A stretch of 64,000 bases of DNA from Leucobacter chironomi DSM 19883 (GTDB lineage Bacteria > Actinomycetota > Actinomycetes > Actinomycetales > Microbacteriaceae). Position 1 is the stretch's first letter, and every line of letters begins with the position of its first letter. The DNA lies in the NCBI RefSeq assembly GCF_000421845.1, contig NZ_ATXU01000010.1:1-64000 (forward strand). Direction: 5' to 3'. The translations under genes were made by a program, and so were the position numbers. Below are positions 1 through 11,323 of this stretch, piece after piece. The notes beneath the pieces were generated by a model that saw nothing but the letters and a program-made list of their open reading frames with translations, had not been told where the DNA came from and made no database searches.

Positions 1-1960
<1,960 letters not shown>

Positions 1961-2120
1961 AAAACATGTGCAACCAACCACCGGAATAAGGCGACCAGCT
2001 GCGAGTTTGACCTGACAACAGACCATCATTACTGACAATCTCGTTATCCAAAAAAGGAATCTCCAACACCAACCAAAACAGTCGATGCCGGGGATAAATA
2101 ATTGGCATATGACAATCAAG

Positions 2121-2143
2121 TGCACACTATTGAGTTCTCAAAG
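2121..2143 (-). promoter_or_regulatory. rRNA leader boxA-like element
   Basis: Minus strand reads CTTTGAGAACTCAATAGTG, about 160-180 nt upstream of the 16S 5' end and downstream of all predicted promoters. TTTGAGAACTCAA is the typical actinobacterial rRNA leader motif taken as boxA for NusB/NusE-dependent antitermination. The interval 1961-2120 is transcribed leader with AT-rich stretches and no gene. Confidence 0.75.
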
Positions 2144-2192
2144 ACCAGACACCACCCGTACCAGCCAAAGCCTTCCGAACAGCAACCTGTCT

Positions 2193-2221
2193 AACTTACC
2201 ACTTGAACTCGCTCTTCGCAA
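2193..2221 (-). promoter_or_regulatory. rRNA promoter (proximal)
   Basis: Minus strand: -35 TTGCGA (2216-2221), 17-bp spacer, -10 TAAGTT (2193-2198). It is the proximal of three similarly built promoters upstream of the 16S leader. The -10 is a moderate match; the exact 17-bp spacing and the position support it. Confidence 0.55.
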
Positions 2222-2301
2222 ATCCAACTCATTTCGATGAACGAGCATCAGAATCACATCCTGTTTCAGGATGGATCTCGGTGGTGAGATCGAGAGTCCC
2301 A

Positions 2302-2330
2302 CTTTACACTCCGGAGCAGACTTCTTCAAG
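2302..2330 (-). promoter_or_regulatory. rRNA promoter (middle)
   Basis: Minus strand: -35 TTGAAG (2325-2330), 17-bp spacer, -10 TAAAGT (2302-2307). Best-scoring of the three tandem candidates by eye. Confidence 0.6.
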
Positions 2331-2417
2331 TCCCTCTCGGGGTGATCTTCGTGAGATCCGATTCGCAACCGGTCCGGGCCGCTTTCGCTTCCCGCCCTGT
2401 CGCGCTGACAAGGGAAT

Positions 2418-2446
2418 ACATTACGCAGATCCTGAGCCCCCTGCAA
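2418..2446 (-). promoter_or_regulatory. rRNA promoter (distal)
   Basis: Minus strand: -35 TTGCAG (2441-2446), 17-bp spacer, -10 TAATGT (2418-2423). It lies 116 bp upstream of the middle promoter. Between here and the next gene (2447-2712) I see only GC-rich DNA and the hairpin listed at 2618-2668. Confidence 0.55.
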
Positions 2447-2617
2447 TTACCGCCCGAATCCCGGGCGTGTCTCCGCATGATTCCGCGGTTTCTGCCCCCA
2501 GCGTCTATTCCACGCGGTCGGCCCGGGACCCCCGAAAACAGGCCCAAACTGGCCCGATTGGGCGGTTCAGCCCCGATTCCCGGGCGTGTCCCGCCCTTGC
2601 CGGCCCCCGCAATGCGA

Positions 2618-2668
2618 GAAGCCGCCCGCCGCCGCCCCACCGAGGTGGGGACGACAGCGAGCGGCTTC
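2618..2668 (-). terminator. Nested hairpin downstream of the NCS1 permease gene
   Basis: GAAGCCGC (2618-2625) pairs with GCGGCTTC (2661-2668), enclosing a second stem CCCCAC/GTGGGG (2635-2640 with 2645-2650). It starts 45 bp past the permease stop codon and insulates the ureohydrolase operon from the rRNA promoters. There is no clear U tract, so terminator function is inferred from position. Confidence 0.45.
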
Positions 2669-2712
2669 CGCTCTCGCGACGTGCCGGGTCCGTATCGAGC
2701 CGGCCGCGGCGC

Positions 2713-4140
2713 TCAGCTCTCCAGGCGCAGCGCGGCGGTTTCGTCGGCACCGTCGAGCAGGTGTCCGGCGGGGTCGGCGTCGCGCCGATCCCGCAGACCG
2801 AGCGCTCCCCCGCGGCCGATGACCACCATCAGGCCGAGGTACAGCAGGAAGCTGACCGCGAAGGCGGGGATGTTCGCACCGATGGGGCTGGGGGCGACAT
2901 AGGCGAGCACGTACGAGAGCACCGCTCCGATCACCCACACGCCCACGGCCACCCAGTTGACGCCGCCCGTGTACCAGTACCGACTCTCGGGGCGCTCGTG
3001 CAGGATCTGCCGCGAGTAGCCGCGGTGCTTGAGCAGGTAGTAGTCGGCGATCATGATCGCGAACACCGGCACGAAGAACGCACTGATGACGAACAAGAAG
3101 TCGGTGAACTGGTTCAGCAGGCCGAGGAACGTCGAGCCGATCACCGAGATCACACCGAGCACGAGCGCTGTCGGCAGGAACTTCAGGTGCCACTTCGACT
3201 GGGCGTTCACCACCGAGGTCACCATGCCGAACACCACCATCGTGTTCGTCGCCATCACCGACAGGAAGATCGCGATGCCGAGCGGCCAGCCGAACTCGGA
3301 CACGATGGTCGCCGGGTCGAACGGGATCGGCTCGCGGTCGCCGTGCAGCAGCACGGCGCTGAAGGCGACGAGCCCGAGGAACATGGAGATCGTGGTCGAC
3401 AGCGTGTAGCCGATGCCCGAGCCGACGATGCCCGCGGTGCTGCTCTTCGCGTGGCGGTTCATGTCAGCCGAGAGCACCGTCCACGAGATCGCGGTCGCGA
3501 TGACCATGTCGAGCGTGATGAACGGGGTGCCGCCGAGTGAGGAGTCGACGGGGATCGCCGCGAACTCGCCGGGGCTGAACGCCCCGAAGGCGGCGGCGAA
3601 CACGAAGCCCATGACCACGAGGATCGCGAGGGCGAGCCAGGGCTCGACGCGCGAGATGCCGGTGTGGCCGAAGATCGCCAGCACCACCACGATGGCCTGG
3701 CAGATCGCTGAGAAGAGCATGGGGTTCGAGAAGCCGGTCGCCTCGTGCACGAGGTAGTTGACGGTGACGCCGGCGAGCATCGCCTGCACCCAGCTCCACC
3801 CCATCAGGATGATGAGGTTCGCGGCCGCCGGCACGAGGCTGCCGCGGATGCCGAAGGATCCGCGGGTGAGCGCCATCGTGGGCAGGCCGGTGCGCGTGCC
3901 CATGTTGCCGATCAGCACGAGCACGACCACACCGATGAGCGTCCCGACCACGATCATCGCCGACGCCGTGCCGAACGAGACCGCTGGGGTGAAGAGTGTG
4001 CCGGTGAGCAGCGTGGTGACCACGAGGTTGGCGGCGAGCCAGATCATCGCGATGCGCAGCAGCGACTGCGTGCCGCGGACGGGGCCCGCGGAGTCGTCGT
4101 GGCCGTCGAGGCTGACGGCCATCGTCTGCGGAGAGGTCAT
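2713..4140 (-). CDS. NCS1-family cytosine/purine-type permease (CodB-like)
   Basis: A 475-residue integral membrane protein of the nucleobase:cation symporter-1 family, with about 12 hydrophobic segments from residue ~28 to ~450. The region GNMGTRTGLPTMALTRGSFG (residues ~79-98) is the typical NCS1 helix 2-3 signature, and the length fits the family. NCS1 members carry cytosine, purines, allantoin, hydantoins or related nitrogen compounds; the substrate cannot be read from sequence. The start ATG overlaps the stop of the NTF2-like gene (ATGA), so the two are translationally coupled behind the ureohydrolase. The operon context suggests uptake of the nitrogenous compound that the ureohydrolase acts on. 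The C-terminal ~25 residues are charged and cytoplasmic. Confidence 0.85.
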   Translation of the reverse strand: MTSPQTMAVSLDGHDDSAGPVRGTQSLLRIAMIWLAANLVVTTLLTGTLFTPAVSFGTASAMIVVGTLIGVVVLVLIGNMGTRTGLPTMALTRGSFGIRGSLVPAAANLIILMGWSWVQAMLAGVTVNYLVHEATGFSNPMLFSAICQAIVVVLAIFGHTGISRVEPWLALAILVVMGFVFAAAFGAFSPGEFAAIPVDSSLGGTPFITLDMVIATAISWTVLSADMNRHAKSSTAGIVGSGIGYTLSTTISMFLGLVAFSAVLLHGDREPIPFDPATIVSEFGWPLGIAIFLSVMATNTMVVFGMVTSVVNAQSKWHLKFLPTALVLGVISVIGSTFLGLLNQFTDFLFVISAFFVPVFAIMIADYYLLKHRGYSRQILHERPESRYWYTGGVNWVAVGVWVIGAVLSYVLAYVAPSPIGANIPAFAVSFLLYLGLMVVIGRGGALGLRDRRDADPAGHLLDGADETAALRLES

Positions 4141-4550
4141 GCCTCGCCCCCCTCGCTCGGCACCGTCGACAGGTGCTCGTGGATCGCGATGAGACCACCG
4201 GTCTCAGCGACTCGGAAGATGATGCTCTCGCGCTCGATGTAGGAGTCGGGGCCGTCTGCGGAGTCGATGCTCGTGGCGACGGTGTGGCTGAACACGGCGC
4301 CGCCGGGGAAGGGCTGCACGAGGCGGTCGGTGGAGCCGCAGGCGGTGACCCGCCAGCCGGAGGCGATCCAGCCCGCCCAGAGGGCTTCGTATTCGGCGCG
4401 CGAGCCGAGGCGCGCGGGCTCGGGGTGGAAGATGAAGCTCGCGTCTTCGGCGAAGCCCGCGAAGTAGGCATCGGTGTCGGTCGCTGCGAACGCCTCGATG
4501 ATGGCGTCGGCCGCGGCGAGCACCTCGGCCTCGGTGGGAACGGTGTTCAT
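4137..4550 (-). CDS. NTF2-like / SnoaL-like (DUF4440-type) small protein
   Basis: A 137-residue soluble protein with the profile of the NTF2-like superfamily: an N-terminal helix (AADAIIEAFAATDTDAYFAG), then FAEDASFIFHPEP, and a C-terminal beta sheet with SYIERESIIFRVAETGGL and HEHLS. Such proteins are cone-shaped folds used as small enzymes or as partners; no catalytic assignment is possible. The start has GGAG seven bases upstream. It sits between the ureohydrolase (112 bp gap with a hairpin) and the permease (4-bp overlap), so it probably serves the same pathway, perhaps on the substrate or product of the ureohydrolase. Confidence 0.7.
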   Translation of the reverse strand: MNTVPTEAEVLAAADAIIEAFAATDTDAYFAGFAEDASFIFHPEPARLGSRAEYEALWAGWIASGWRVTACGSTDRLVQPFPGGAVFSHTVATSIDSADGPDSYIERESIIFRVAETGGLIAIHEHLSTVPSEGGEA

Positions 4551-4596
4551 GCTGGTGCTCCTTCGAACCTGAAGTGGGGTCTGCCTGCGGGTGGGC

Positions 4597-4635
4597 GGGC
4601 GGATCGGAGCTGCGATAAGCGGCCCCGATCCGCCC
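4597..4635 (-). terminator. Intercistronic hairpin after the ureohydrolase gene
   Basis: Perfect 11-bp stem GGGCGGATCGG (4597-4607) with CCGATCCGCCC (4625-4635) and a 17-nt loop. It lies between the ureohydrolase stop and the NTF2-like gene. Without a U tract it may be an attenuator or an RNA-stability element that gives the first gene higher expression. Confidence 0.4.
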
Positions 4636-4662
4636 CGTTTCTCGCCGGCGGCGGAGGGTGGA

Positions 4663-5610
4663 TCAGTCGCGACCGGCCATGGCGCTCACGAGCTCGTACA
4701 CGACGTGGCTCGCGGAGACCGCGGTGATCTGGGCGTGGTCGTAGGCGGGGGCGACCTCGACGACGTCGGCGCCGACGATGTGCAGGTCGGCGAGACCGCG
4801 GATGAGGCGGAGCATCTCGCGGCTCGTGAGCCCGCCGGCTTCGGGGGTGCCGGTGCCGGGGGCGTGCGCGGGATCGAGCACGTCGATGTCGATGGAGATG
4901 TAGAGGGGCTTGTCGCCGACGCGCTCGCGGATCTTCTCGAGGGCGGCGGGGATCCCGTGCTCCTCGATGAACTCGCTCGTGACGATCTGGAAGCCGAGCT
5001 TCACATCGTCTTCGAGGTCGCTCTTCCCGTAGAGGGGGCCGCGAGTGCCGCCGTGCATGGAGGCGGTGAGGTCGATGAGGCCCTCTTCGGAGGCGCGGCG
5101 GAAGGGGGTGCCGTGCGTGGTGGGCGCACCGAAGTAGGTGTCCCAGGTGTCGAGGTGCGCGTCGAAGTGCAGCACGGCGACGGGCCCGTGCTTCTTGTTG
5201 ATGGCGCGCAGCAGCGGCAGGGCGATGGTGTGGTCGCCGCCGATGGTGACGATCTTGTCGACCTTTTCGCCGAGTTCGGTGGCGGCTTCTTCGACCTGGC
5301 GCACGGCCTCGTCGAGGCTGAAGGGGTTGGCCACGATGTCGCCGGCGTCGACGACCTGCTTGCGCGCGAAGGGCGAGATGTCCTGGGCCGGGTTGTAGGG
5401 GCGCAGCAGGCGCGAGGCTTCGCGCACGTGGCTGGGGCCGAAGCGGGCGCCGGGGCGGAAGCTCACGCCGGTGTCGAAGGGCACGCCCACGACGGCGATG
5501 TCGGCGGCCGGCACGTCCTCGATGCGGGGCAGCTTGGCGAAGGTCGCGATCCCTGCGTAGCGCGGGGTGAGGCTCGCGTCGACCGGGCCCTGACGCGTGT
5601 GTTCGGTCAC
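4663..5610 (-). CDS. speB: Agmatinase / guanidino-acid ureohydrolase family protein
   Basis: A 315-residue ureohydrolase when started at GTG 5610, which has AGGAAG seven to eight bases upstream; an upstream in-frame ATG at 5673 would run through the promoter region. Binuclear manganese ligand motifs are intact: GGDH (124-127), DAHLD (150-154) and SIDIDVLDP (239-247) followed by PGTGTPE. The family hydrolyses a guanidino group to urea plus an amine; members act on agmatine, guanidinobutyrate, guanidinopropionate or guanidine, so the symbol is provisional. It is the first gene of the operon with the NTF2-like protein and the NCS1 permease. It is divergent from an XRE-cupin regulator, a regulator class often linked to polyamine genes. 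Confidence 0.85.
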   Translation of the reverse strand: MTEHTRQGPVDASLTPRYAGIATFAKLPRIEDVPAADIAVVGVPFDTGVSFRPGARFGPSHVREASRLLRPYNPAQDISPFARKQVVDAGDIVANPFSLDEAVRQVEEAATELGEKVDKIVTIGGDHTIALPLLRAINKKHGPVAVLHFDAHLDTWDTYFGAPTTHGTPFRRASEEGLIDLTASMHGGTRGPLYGKSDLEDDVKLGFQIVTSEFIEEHGIPAALEKIRERVGDKPLYISIDIDVLDPAHAPGTGTPEAGGLTSREMLRLIRGLADLHIVGADVVEVAPAYDHAQITAVSASHVVYELVSAMAGRD

Positions 5611-5613
5611 GTT

Positions 5614-5690
5614 CCCACTTCCTTTCGAAGTTGTCTTATAGTAAACATGTGAGTTCTGATGGTGAACTTGCATTCACTATAGGCCGGTTC
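5614..5690. promoter_or_regulatory. Divergent promoter/operator between ureohydrolase and XRE-cupin genes
   Basis: An inverted repeat TATAGTAAA (5637-5645) and TTCACTATA (5673-5681) brackets an inner AGTTC...GAACT repeat. On the minus strand -35 TTCACC and -10 TACTAT are 17 bp apart and would start transcription about 25 nt before the ureohydrolase GTG. On the plus strand GTTCTG and ACTATA with 17-bp spacing could drive the regulator. Both -10 boxes lie within the inverted-repeat arms, so one regulator could control both directions. Confidence 0.55.
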
Positions 5691-5750
5691 TTCCCGCGCC
5701 GTCAACGAAGCCGCGCACCGGATCGGCCTGCGCGGAGAAGGGCAGACGCC

Positions 5751-6332
5751 ATGCGCCCCGTGCACCCCACCGCCGACGACGCACCCGTGCGGATCGGCGC
5801 CCAACTGCGCTCCTCCCGTCTCTCCCAGGGGATGACCCTCGAGCACCTCGCCGCGGCGACCGGCCTCACCAAGGGGTTCCTCAGTCGCATCGAACGCAAC
5901 GAGACCATGCCGAGCGTGCCGACGCTGGTGCAGATCTGCCAGTCGCTCTCACTCCCGGTGGGCAATCTGTTCGAGGCCCCCGATCTGCAGCGGGTCGCCC
6001 TCGCCGATGCCCCGCGCATCAATATGGGCGGATCCGGCGCCGACGAGCGCCTCGTCACGCCCCGCACCGAGGAGCGCGTGCAACTGCTGCGCTCCCGCCT
6101 GGAGCCGCACGCGAACGGCGGCGATCAGCTGTACACCGTCAACTGCGCCGTGGAATCGCTGCACGTCATCTCGGGGTCGGTCACCGTGGAGTTCGCCGGC
6201 CGCGAGGAGACCCTCGATCCGGGCGACACGCTCACCTTCCCCGGCCGCACGCCGCACACCTGGCGCACGTCCGAGGCGGGCGCCGAGGTGGTGTGGGTGC
6301 TCGTGCCCGCAGCATGGAGCGGATCCGCGTAG
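5751..6332 (+). CDS. XRE-family regulator with C-terminal cupin domain
   Basis: A 193-residue regulator. Residues ~12-68 form a Cro/CI-type helix-turn-helix (RLSQGMTLEHLAAATGLTKG, then FLSRIERNETMPSVPTL). Residues ~115-185 form a small cupin barrel (LHVISGSVTVEF, LDPGDTLTFPGRTPHTW). I chose ATG 5751 because AGAAGGG lies about seven bases upstream; the open frame extends further 5' through the promoter. Regulators of this layout (PuuR-like) usually repress amine or amino-acid catabolic genes and sense a small ligand through the cupin. Here the target is presumably the divergent ureohydrolase operon. Confidence 0.85.
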   Translation: MRPVHPTADDAPVRIGAQLRSSRLSQGMTLEHLAAATGLTKGFLSRIERNETMPSVPTLVQICQSLSLPVGNLFEAPDLQRVALADAPRINMGGSGADERLVTPRTEERVQLLRSRLEPHANGGDQLYTVNCAVESLHVISGSVTVEFAGREETLDPGDTLTFPGRTPHTWRTSEAGAEVVWVLVPAAWSGSA

Positions 6333-6409
6333 CCGATCGCCGGCCCGATCCGCCGATCCGCCGATCCGCGACCAACGACCAACGACCAACGACCCAGTCG
6401 GCCTATAAG

Positions 6410-6455
6410 TTTCGAGCCGGCCTGCAATTCGCGTGAATTGCAGGCCGGCTCGAAA
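6410..6455. terminator. Strong bidirectional terminator
   Basis: Perfect 21-bp stem: positions 6410-6430 pair with 6435-6455 around the loop GCGT. T-rich on one side and an A tract on the other make it work in both directions. It separates the convergent XRE-cupin and tyrS genes. Just upstream at 6370-6394 is a short tandem repeat of GACCAAC. Confidence 0.85.
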
Positions 6456-6511
6456 AAAGTGGGCCGGCTCAGTGGGTGTGCCGGCGGGCGGGCGCGCCCG
6501 GGCCGGGCGGC

Positions 6512-7828
6512 TCAGCCAGCGACGATGCCTGCGAGGGTCTTCTTGCCGCGGCGCAGCACCGCGAAGCGGCCATGGAGCAGATCCGCCGCCTCGAGGGCGC
6601 GATCCTCGCTCTCGACAGCCGCGTTGTTCACGTAGACGCCGCCCTGCGCGACCGCACGACGCGCCTCGCCCAGGCTCTTCACGAGCCCGGCCTCGACCAT
6701 CAGCTGCGCGACCGGTGCGCCGACCACCCCGACCGCCTGCGGCAGCTCCGACACCGCTCCCCGCAGCGTCGCCTCGTCGAGCGCGGTGAGATCACCACGA
6801 CCGAACAGCGCCTCCGACGCGTCGATGGCGCCCTGCGCGGCGGCCGCACCGTGCACCAGCGTCGTCACTTCGAGCGCGAGACGCTTCTGCGCGGCGCGCT
6901 TGAACGGCTCCTCGGCGACCTGGCGCTCGTACTCCTCGATCTCGGCGCGTGACATGAAGGTGAACACCTTGAGGCGGTCGATCACGTCGGCGTCGGCCTG
7001 GTTGAGCCAGAACTGGTAGAAGGTGTAGGGGGAGCACATCTCCGGGTCGAGCCAGATGGCGTTGCCCTCGCTCTTGCCGAACTTCGTGCCGTCGGCGTTC
7101 GTGATGAGCGGAGTGCCCACGGCGTGCGCCGAACGCCCCTCGACCTTGCGGATCAGGTCGGTGCCGCTCGTCAGGTTGCCCCACTGATCGCTGCCGCCCG
7201 ACTGCAGCACGCAGTCGTACTGACGGAACAGCTCGAGGAAGTCGAAGCCCTGCAGCACCTGGTAGCTGAACTCGGTGTAGCTGATGCCCTCATCCGAGTT
7301 GAGGCGCGCCGCCACGGCATCCTTCTTCAGCATGGTGCCGACGCGGAAGTGCTTGCCCACCTCGCGCAGGAAATCGATCGCCGACATCGGCGCAGTCCAG
7401 TCGAGGTTGTTGACGAGTCGCACTGCGTTCTCGCCCTCGCTCGACAGGAAGCGAGACACCTGGCCCTGCAGACGCGTCACCCACTCCGCCACGGTCTCGC
7501 GACTGTTCAGGGTACGCTCGGCGGTGGGGCGCGGATCGCCGATGAGGCCGGTGGACCCGCCCACCAGGCCGAGGGGCTGATGACCTTTGAGCTGCAGGCG
7601 GCGCAGCAGCAGGAGCTGCACGAGATTGCCCAGATGCAGGCTCGGCGCCGTCGGATCGAAGCCGCAGTAATAGGTGAACGGCTCGCCCTCGAGCAGCTCG
7701 GAGAGCGCCTCGGGGTCGGTCGACACGTGCACCAGCCCGCGCCACTGCAGCTCGTCCCACAGAGTGGCGAAGCTGTCGTCGTTGCGCTGGGCGGCCAGGA
7801 TCTCGGCTCGTTCTTCTGCTACTGACAC
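6512..7828 (-). CDS. tyrS: Tyrosyl-tRNA synthetase
   Basis: Class I aminoacyl-tRNA synthetase that charges tRNA-Tyr in the cytoplasm. Counting from the upstream ATG at 7837, the HIGH-type motif is LHLGN (67-71) and the KMSKS-type motif is KFGKS (252-256). Tyrosine-site residues are present around YCGFDPTAPS, and an S4 RNA-binding domain occupies roughly the last 65 residues (VKSLGEARRAVAQGGVYVNN). Length (~440) is normal. Either ATG 7837 or GTG 7828 may start it: TACGAT lies 7 bp before GTG 7828, the leaderless arrangement seen elsewhere in the window, while ATG 7837 overlaps that -10 box and lacks a ribosome binding site. I use 7828. No T-box leader is visible. Confidence 0.96.
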   Translation of the reverse strand: MSVAEERAEILAAQRNDDSFATLWDELQWRGLVHVSTDPEALSELLEGEPFTYYCGFDPTAPSLHLGNLVQLLLLRRLQLKGHQPLGLVGGSTGLIGDPRPTAERTLNSRETVAEWVTRLQGQVSRFLSSEGENAVRLVNNLDWTAPMSAIDFLREVGKHFRVGTMLKKDAVAARLNSDEGISYTEFSYQVLQGFDFLELFRQYDCVLQSGGSDQWGNLTSGTDLIRKVEGRSAHAVGTPLITNADGTKFGKSEGNAIWLDPEMCSPYTFYQFWLNQADADVIDRLKVFTFMSRAEIEEYERQVAEEPFKRAAQKRLALEVTTLVHGAAAAQGAIDASEALFGRGDLTALDEATLRGAVSELPQAVGVVGAPVAQLMVEAGLVKSLGEARRAVAQGGVYVNNAAVESEDRALEAADLLHGRFAVLRRGKKTLAGIVAG

Positions 7829-7955
7829 GCCTGCCATCGTACCGCGACACGGCTAGGGCGCGCCGCCACGCACCAGTAGGAACCACCCATCACAGTGGAT
7901 CGAAAGGTAAAAGATAGCTAGTTTGGTGCAGTCGAGTATTCGCACGAGGAGGATC

Positions 7956-9752
7956 ATGCGCAAGACCCCCATAAGCCCGGCGCGCCGTTCGGCGGCGCTC
8001 GTCACCGCACTCGCAGCGGTGGCGGCATCGTTCACCTGGGCCGGTGCCGCACCCGCGCTCGCCATTCCCGATCCGGGCCCCCAGACGGGCTGGCAGGTGT
8101 CCAGCACCTCCACCACCGCCCACCCCGCACCGCGCGACATCACGGCGTCGCCCGACGGTGCGAAGCTCTTCGTCAACTACGAAGCCGGTAATCTGCTCAG
8201 CATCCTGAACACCGCCACCATGGGTCTCTCCACCGAGGCACCCCTCAACGGCTGGGGCGAGCCCACTATCGTCACCCTCGCGCCCGATGGCTACCGTGTG
8301 CTCACCGCCGGCACCAACGACGTCTACTCGTTGACGCCAGGCACCTGGACCGGCGCCGCGGCGTACGGCCCCGGCGTCGACGCCATGACCTACTCGGAAT
8401 TCACGGCGACCGTGTTCAGCACCGACGCCGGCCAGCTCTCCGAGCGCGACCCGCTCACCGGTGAGCTGATCCGGTGGGCCGGCCTGGGCGACATGCCCCT
8501 GGCCATCGCCGCGCACCCCAGCAGGCCCGTGGTCTACACCGCCGACATGTCGCAGGAGTCGATCAGCGCCATCGATCTCAGCGGCGTCGAGTGGGGCGAC
8601 ATCTGCGGCTGCGAGGACGCCTCGACCGTGCTCGATCTGCCCGGTCTGATGCCCACCGACATCGTCATCTCGGCAGACGGGGCCACGCTCTACGTGCTCG
8701 ACTACTACGCGAGAATCCTCGCCATCGACACCGCCACCTTCACCCTCGAGCAGACGAGAGACCTCGACGGCGCCGACTTCGCATCCCCCTCGCTCTCGGT
8801 GAACCCCGTGACCGGCGAGCTCGTCGCTTCCGACCTCAACGGCACTGTGTTCTTCATCGACCCCGTCAACCTCGAGGTCACCGACACCGTCGAACTCGCC
8901 GAAGGTCTCTGGGACACCGCGATCTCCCCCGACGGCACGAAGGTCTACGTGACCAACACCTTCGACAGCCTGATCTCGGTGCTGGAGTACATCACCCCCG
9001 CGCCGAACCCCGCGACGAACGTGCAGGCGACGCCCGGCGCACGCCAGGCGGCCGTGGCGTGGACGGCATCCACCACCGGATCCGCCACCTACACCGTCAG
9101 CGCAGTCGGCAGCGACGATGTGCTCTGCACCACCACTTCCACGTTCTGCGTCATCTCGGGCCTGCCCGTCGGCCCGGTGCAGTTCGTGGTGACCACGGCC
9201 ACCGACGCCGGCTCCACGCCGTCGCAGCCGTCCGCAGCCGTCACCATCTCCGCCCCGGCAGCCCCCGCCTCGGTGCCCGCCCCCACGGGTGGCGCCAGCA
9301 TCGGCTTCGCAGGCGCTCAGCCGACCGCCGCGCGGCTCGGCCAGAAGATCGACGTCGTCGCGACCGGCTTCGCACCATCCTCCTTCGTCGACGTCTCGCT
9401 GCACTCCAGTCCTGTGCTGCTCGGCTCGGGGCGGGTCGGTGCCGACGGCACCGCCACCTTCCAGGTGACGATCCCCGCGAGCGGCGTCGAGCCCGGCGCC
9501 CACCACCTCGTCGCCTCCGGCTTCACCGCCCAGGGCGCCCCGGCGGCGGCGGTGCGCGAGATCGCACTCGCTTCGACCCCGGCGCCGAAGCCGACTCCGC
9601 CCGCGCCGAACAGCGGCGGATCGAACACCTCGGGCGGCAATGCCCTCGCGCGCACCGGCTCCGACGAGCAGCCGCTCTGGGCCGCGACGCTCCTACTCGC
9701 TGTCGGAGCAGCAGCCGTCACCGCAGCGCGCGTGCGCCGCCGCGCGGCCTGA
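7956..9752 (+). CDS. Secreted beta-propeller surface protein with LARTG sorting signal
   Basis: A 598-residue exported protein started at ATG 7956 behind GAGGAGG. Residues 1-~38 are a signal peptide (basic start, hydrophobic core, cleavage near ALA-IPDP). Residues ~45-350 resemble YVTN-type seven-bladed propeller repeats (ISADGATLYVLD, ISPDGTKVYVTNT). Residues ~352-440 look like a fibronectin type III domain, followed by an Ig-like module (~455-545) and a Pro/Gly/Ser-rich linker. The C-terminus has LARTG (564-568), a hydrophobic helix and RRR, a cell-wall sorting signal. LAXTG is the pentapeptide used by class E sortases of high-GC actinobacteria. It is likely a wall-anchored adhesin or binding protein; ligand unknown. 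No sortase gene is nearby. Confidence 0.85.
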   Translation: MRKTPISPARRSAALVTALAAVAASFTWAGAAPALAIPDPGPQTGWQVSSTSTTAHPAPRDITASPDGAKLFVNYEAGNLLSILNTATMGLSTEAPLNGWGEPTIVTLAPDGYRVLTAGTNDVYSLTPGTWTGAAAYGPGVDAMTYSEFTATVFSTDAGQLSERDPLTGELIRWAGLGDMPLAIAAHPSRPVVYTADMSQESISAIDLSGVEWGDICGCEDASTVLDLPGLMPTDIVISADGATLYVLDYYARILAIDTATFTLEQTRDLDGADFASPSLSVNPVTGELVASDLNGTVFFIDPVNLEVTDTVELAEGLWDTAISPDGTKVYVTNTFDSLISVLEYITPAPNPATNVQATPGARQAAVAWTASTTGSATYTVSAVGSDDVLCTTTSTFCVISGLPVGPVQFVVTTATDAGSTPSQPSAAVTISAPAAPASVPAPTGGASIGFAGAQPTAARLGQKIDVVATGFAPSSFVDVSLHSSPVLLGSGRVGADGTATFQVTIPASGVEPGAHHLVASGFTAQGAPAAAVREIALASTPAPKPTPPAPNSGGSNTSGGNALARTGSDEQPLWAATLLLAVGAAAVTAARVRRRAA

Positions 9753-9771
9753 ACCCAACGCACGACGACAC

Positions 9772-9814
9772 ACGACGATGCCCCCGCAGGCCTGGCCTGC
9801 GGGGGCATCGTCGT
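9772..9814. terminator. Bidirectional terminator
   Basis: An almost perfect palindrome of 21-nt arms around base 9793 (ACGACGATGCCCCCGCAGG and its complement). It separates the convergent surface-protein gene and argH; the inner few bases form the loop. Confidence 0.8.
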
Positions 9815-9833
9815 ACAGCGGCAGCAGCGCGTG

Positions 9834-11288
<1,455 letters not shown>

Positions 11289-11323
11289 CCGTTCGCGGAC
11301 GGTGGGCTCTGATCGCGGAGCGC

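Noticed and set aside
2203..3540. Long plus-strand open frame of 445 codons
   Set aside because: It crosses the rRNA promoter region and then runs antisense through the NCS1 permease; composition is that of a GC-rich shadow frame with no recognisable domain or start signal.
6370..6394. GACCAAC tandem repeat as a regulatory array
   Set aside because: Three short copies just before a terminator between convergent genes; no promoter nearby and no evidence of function.
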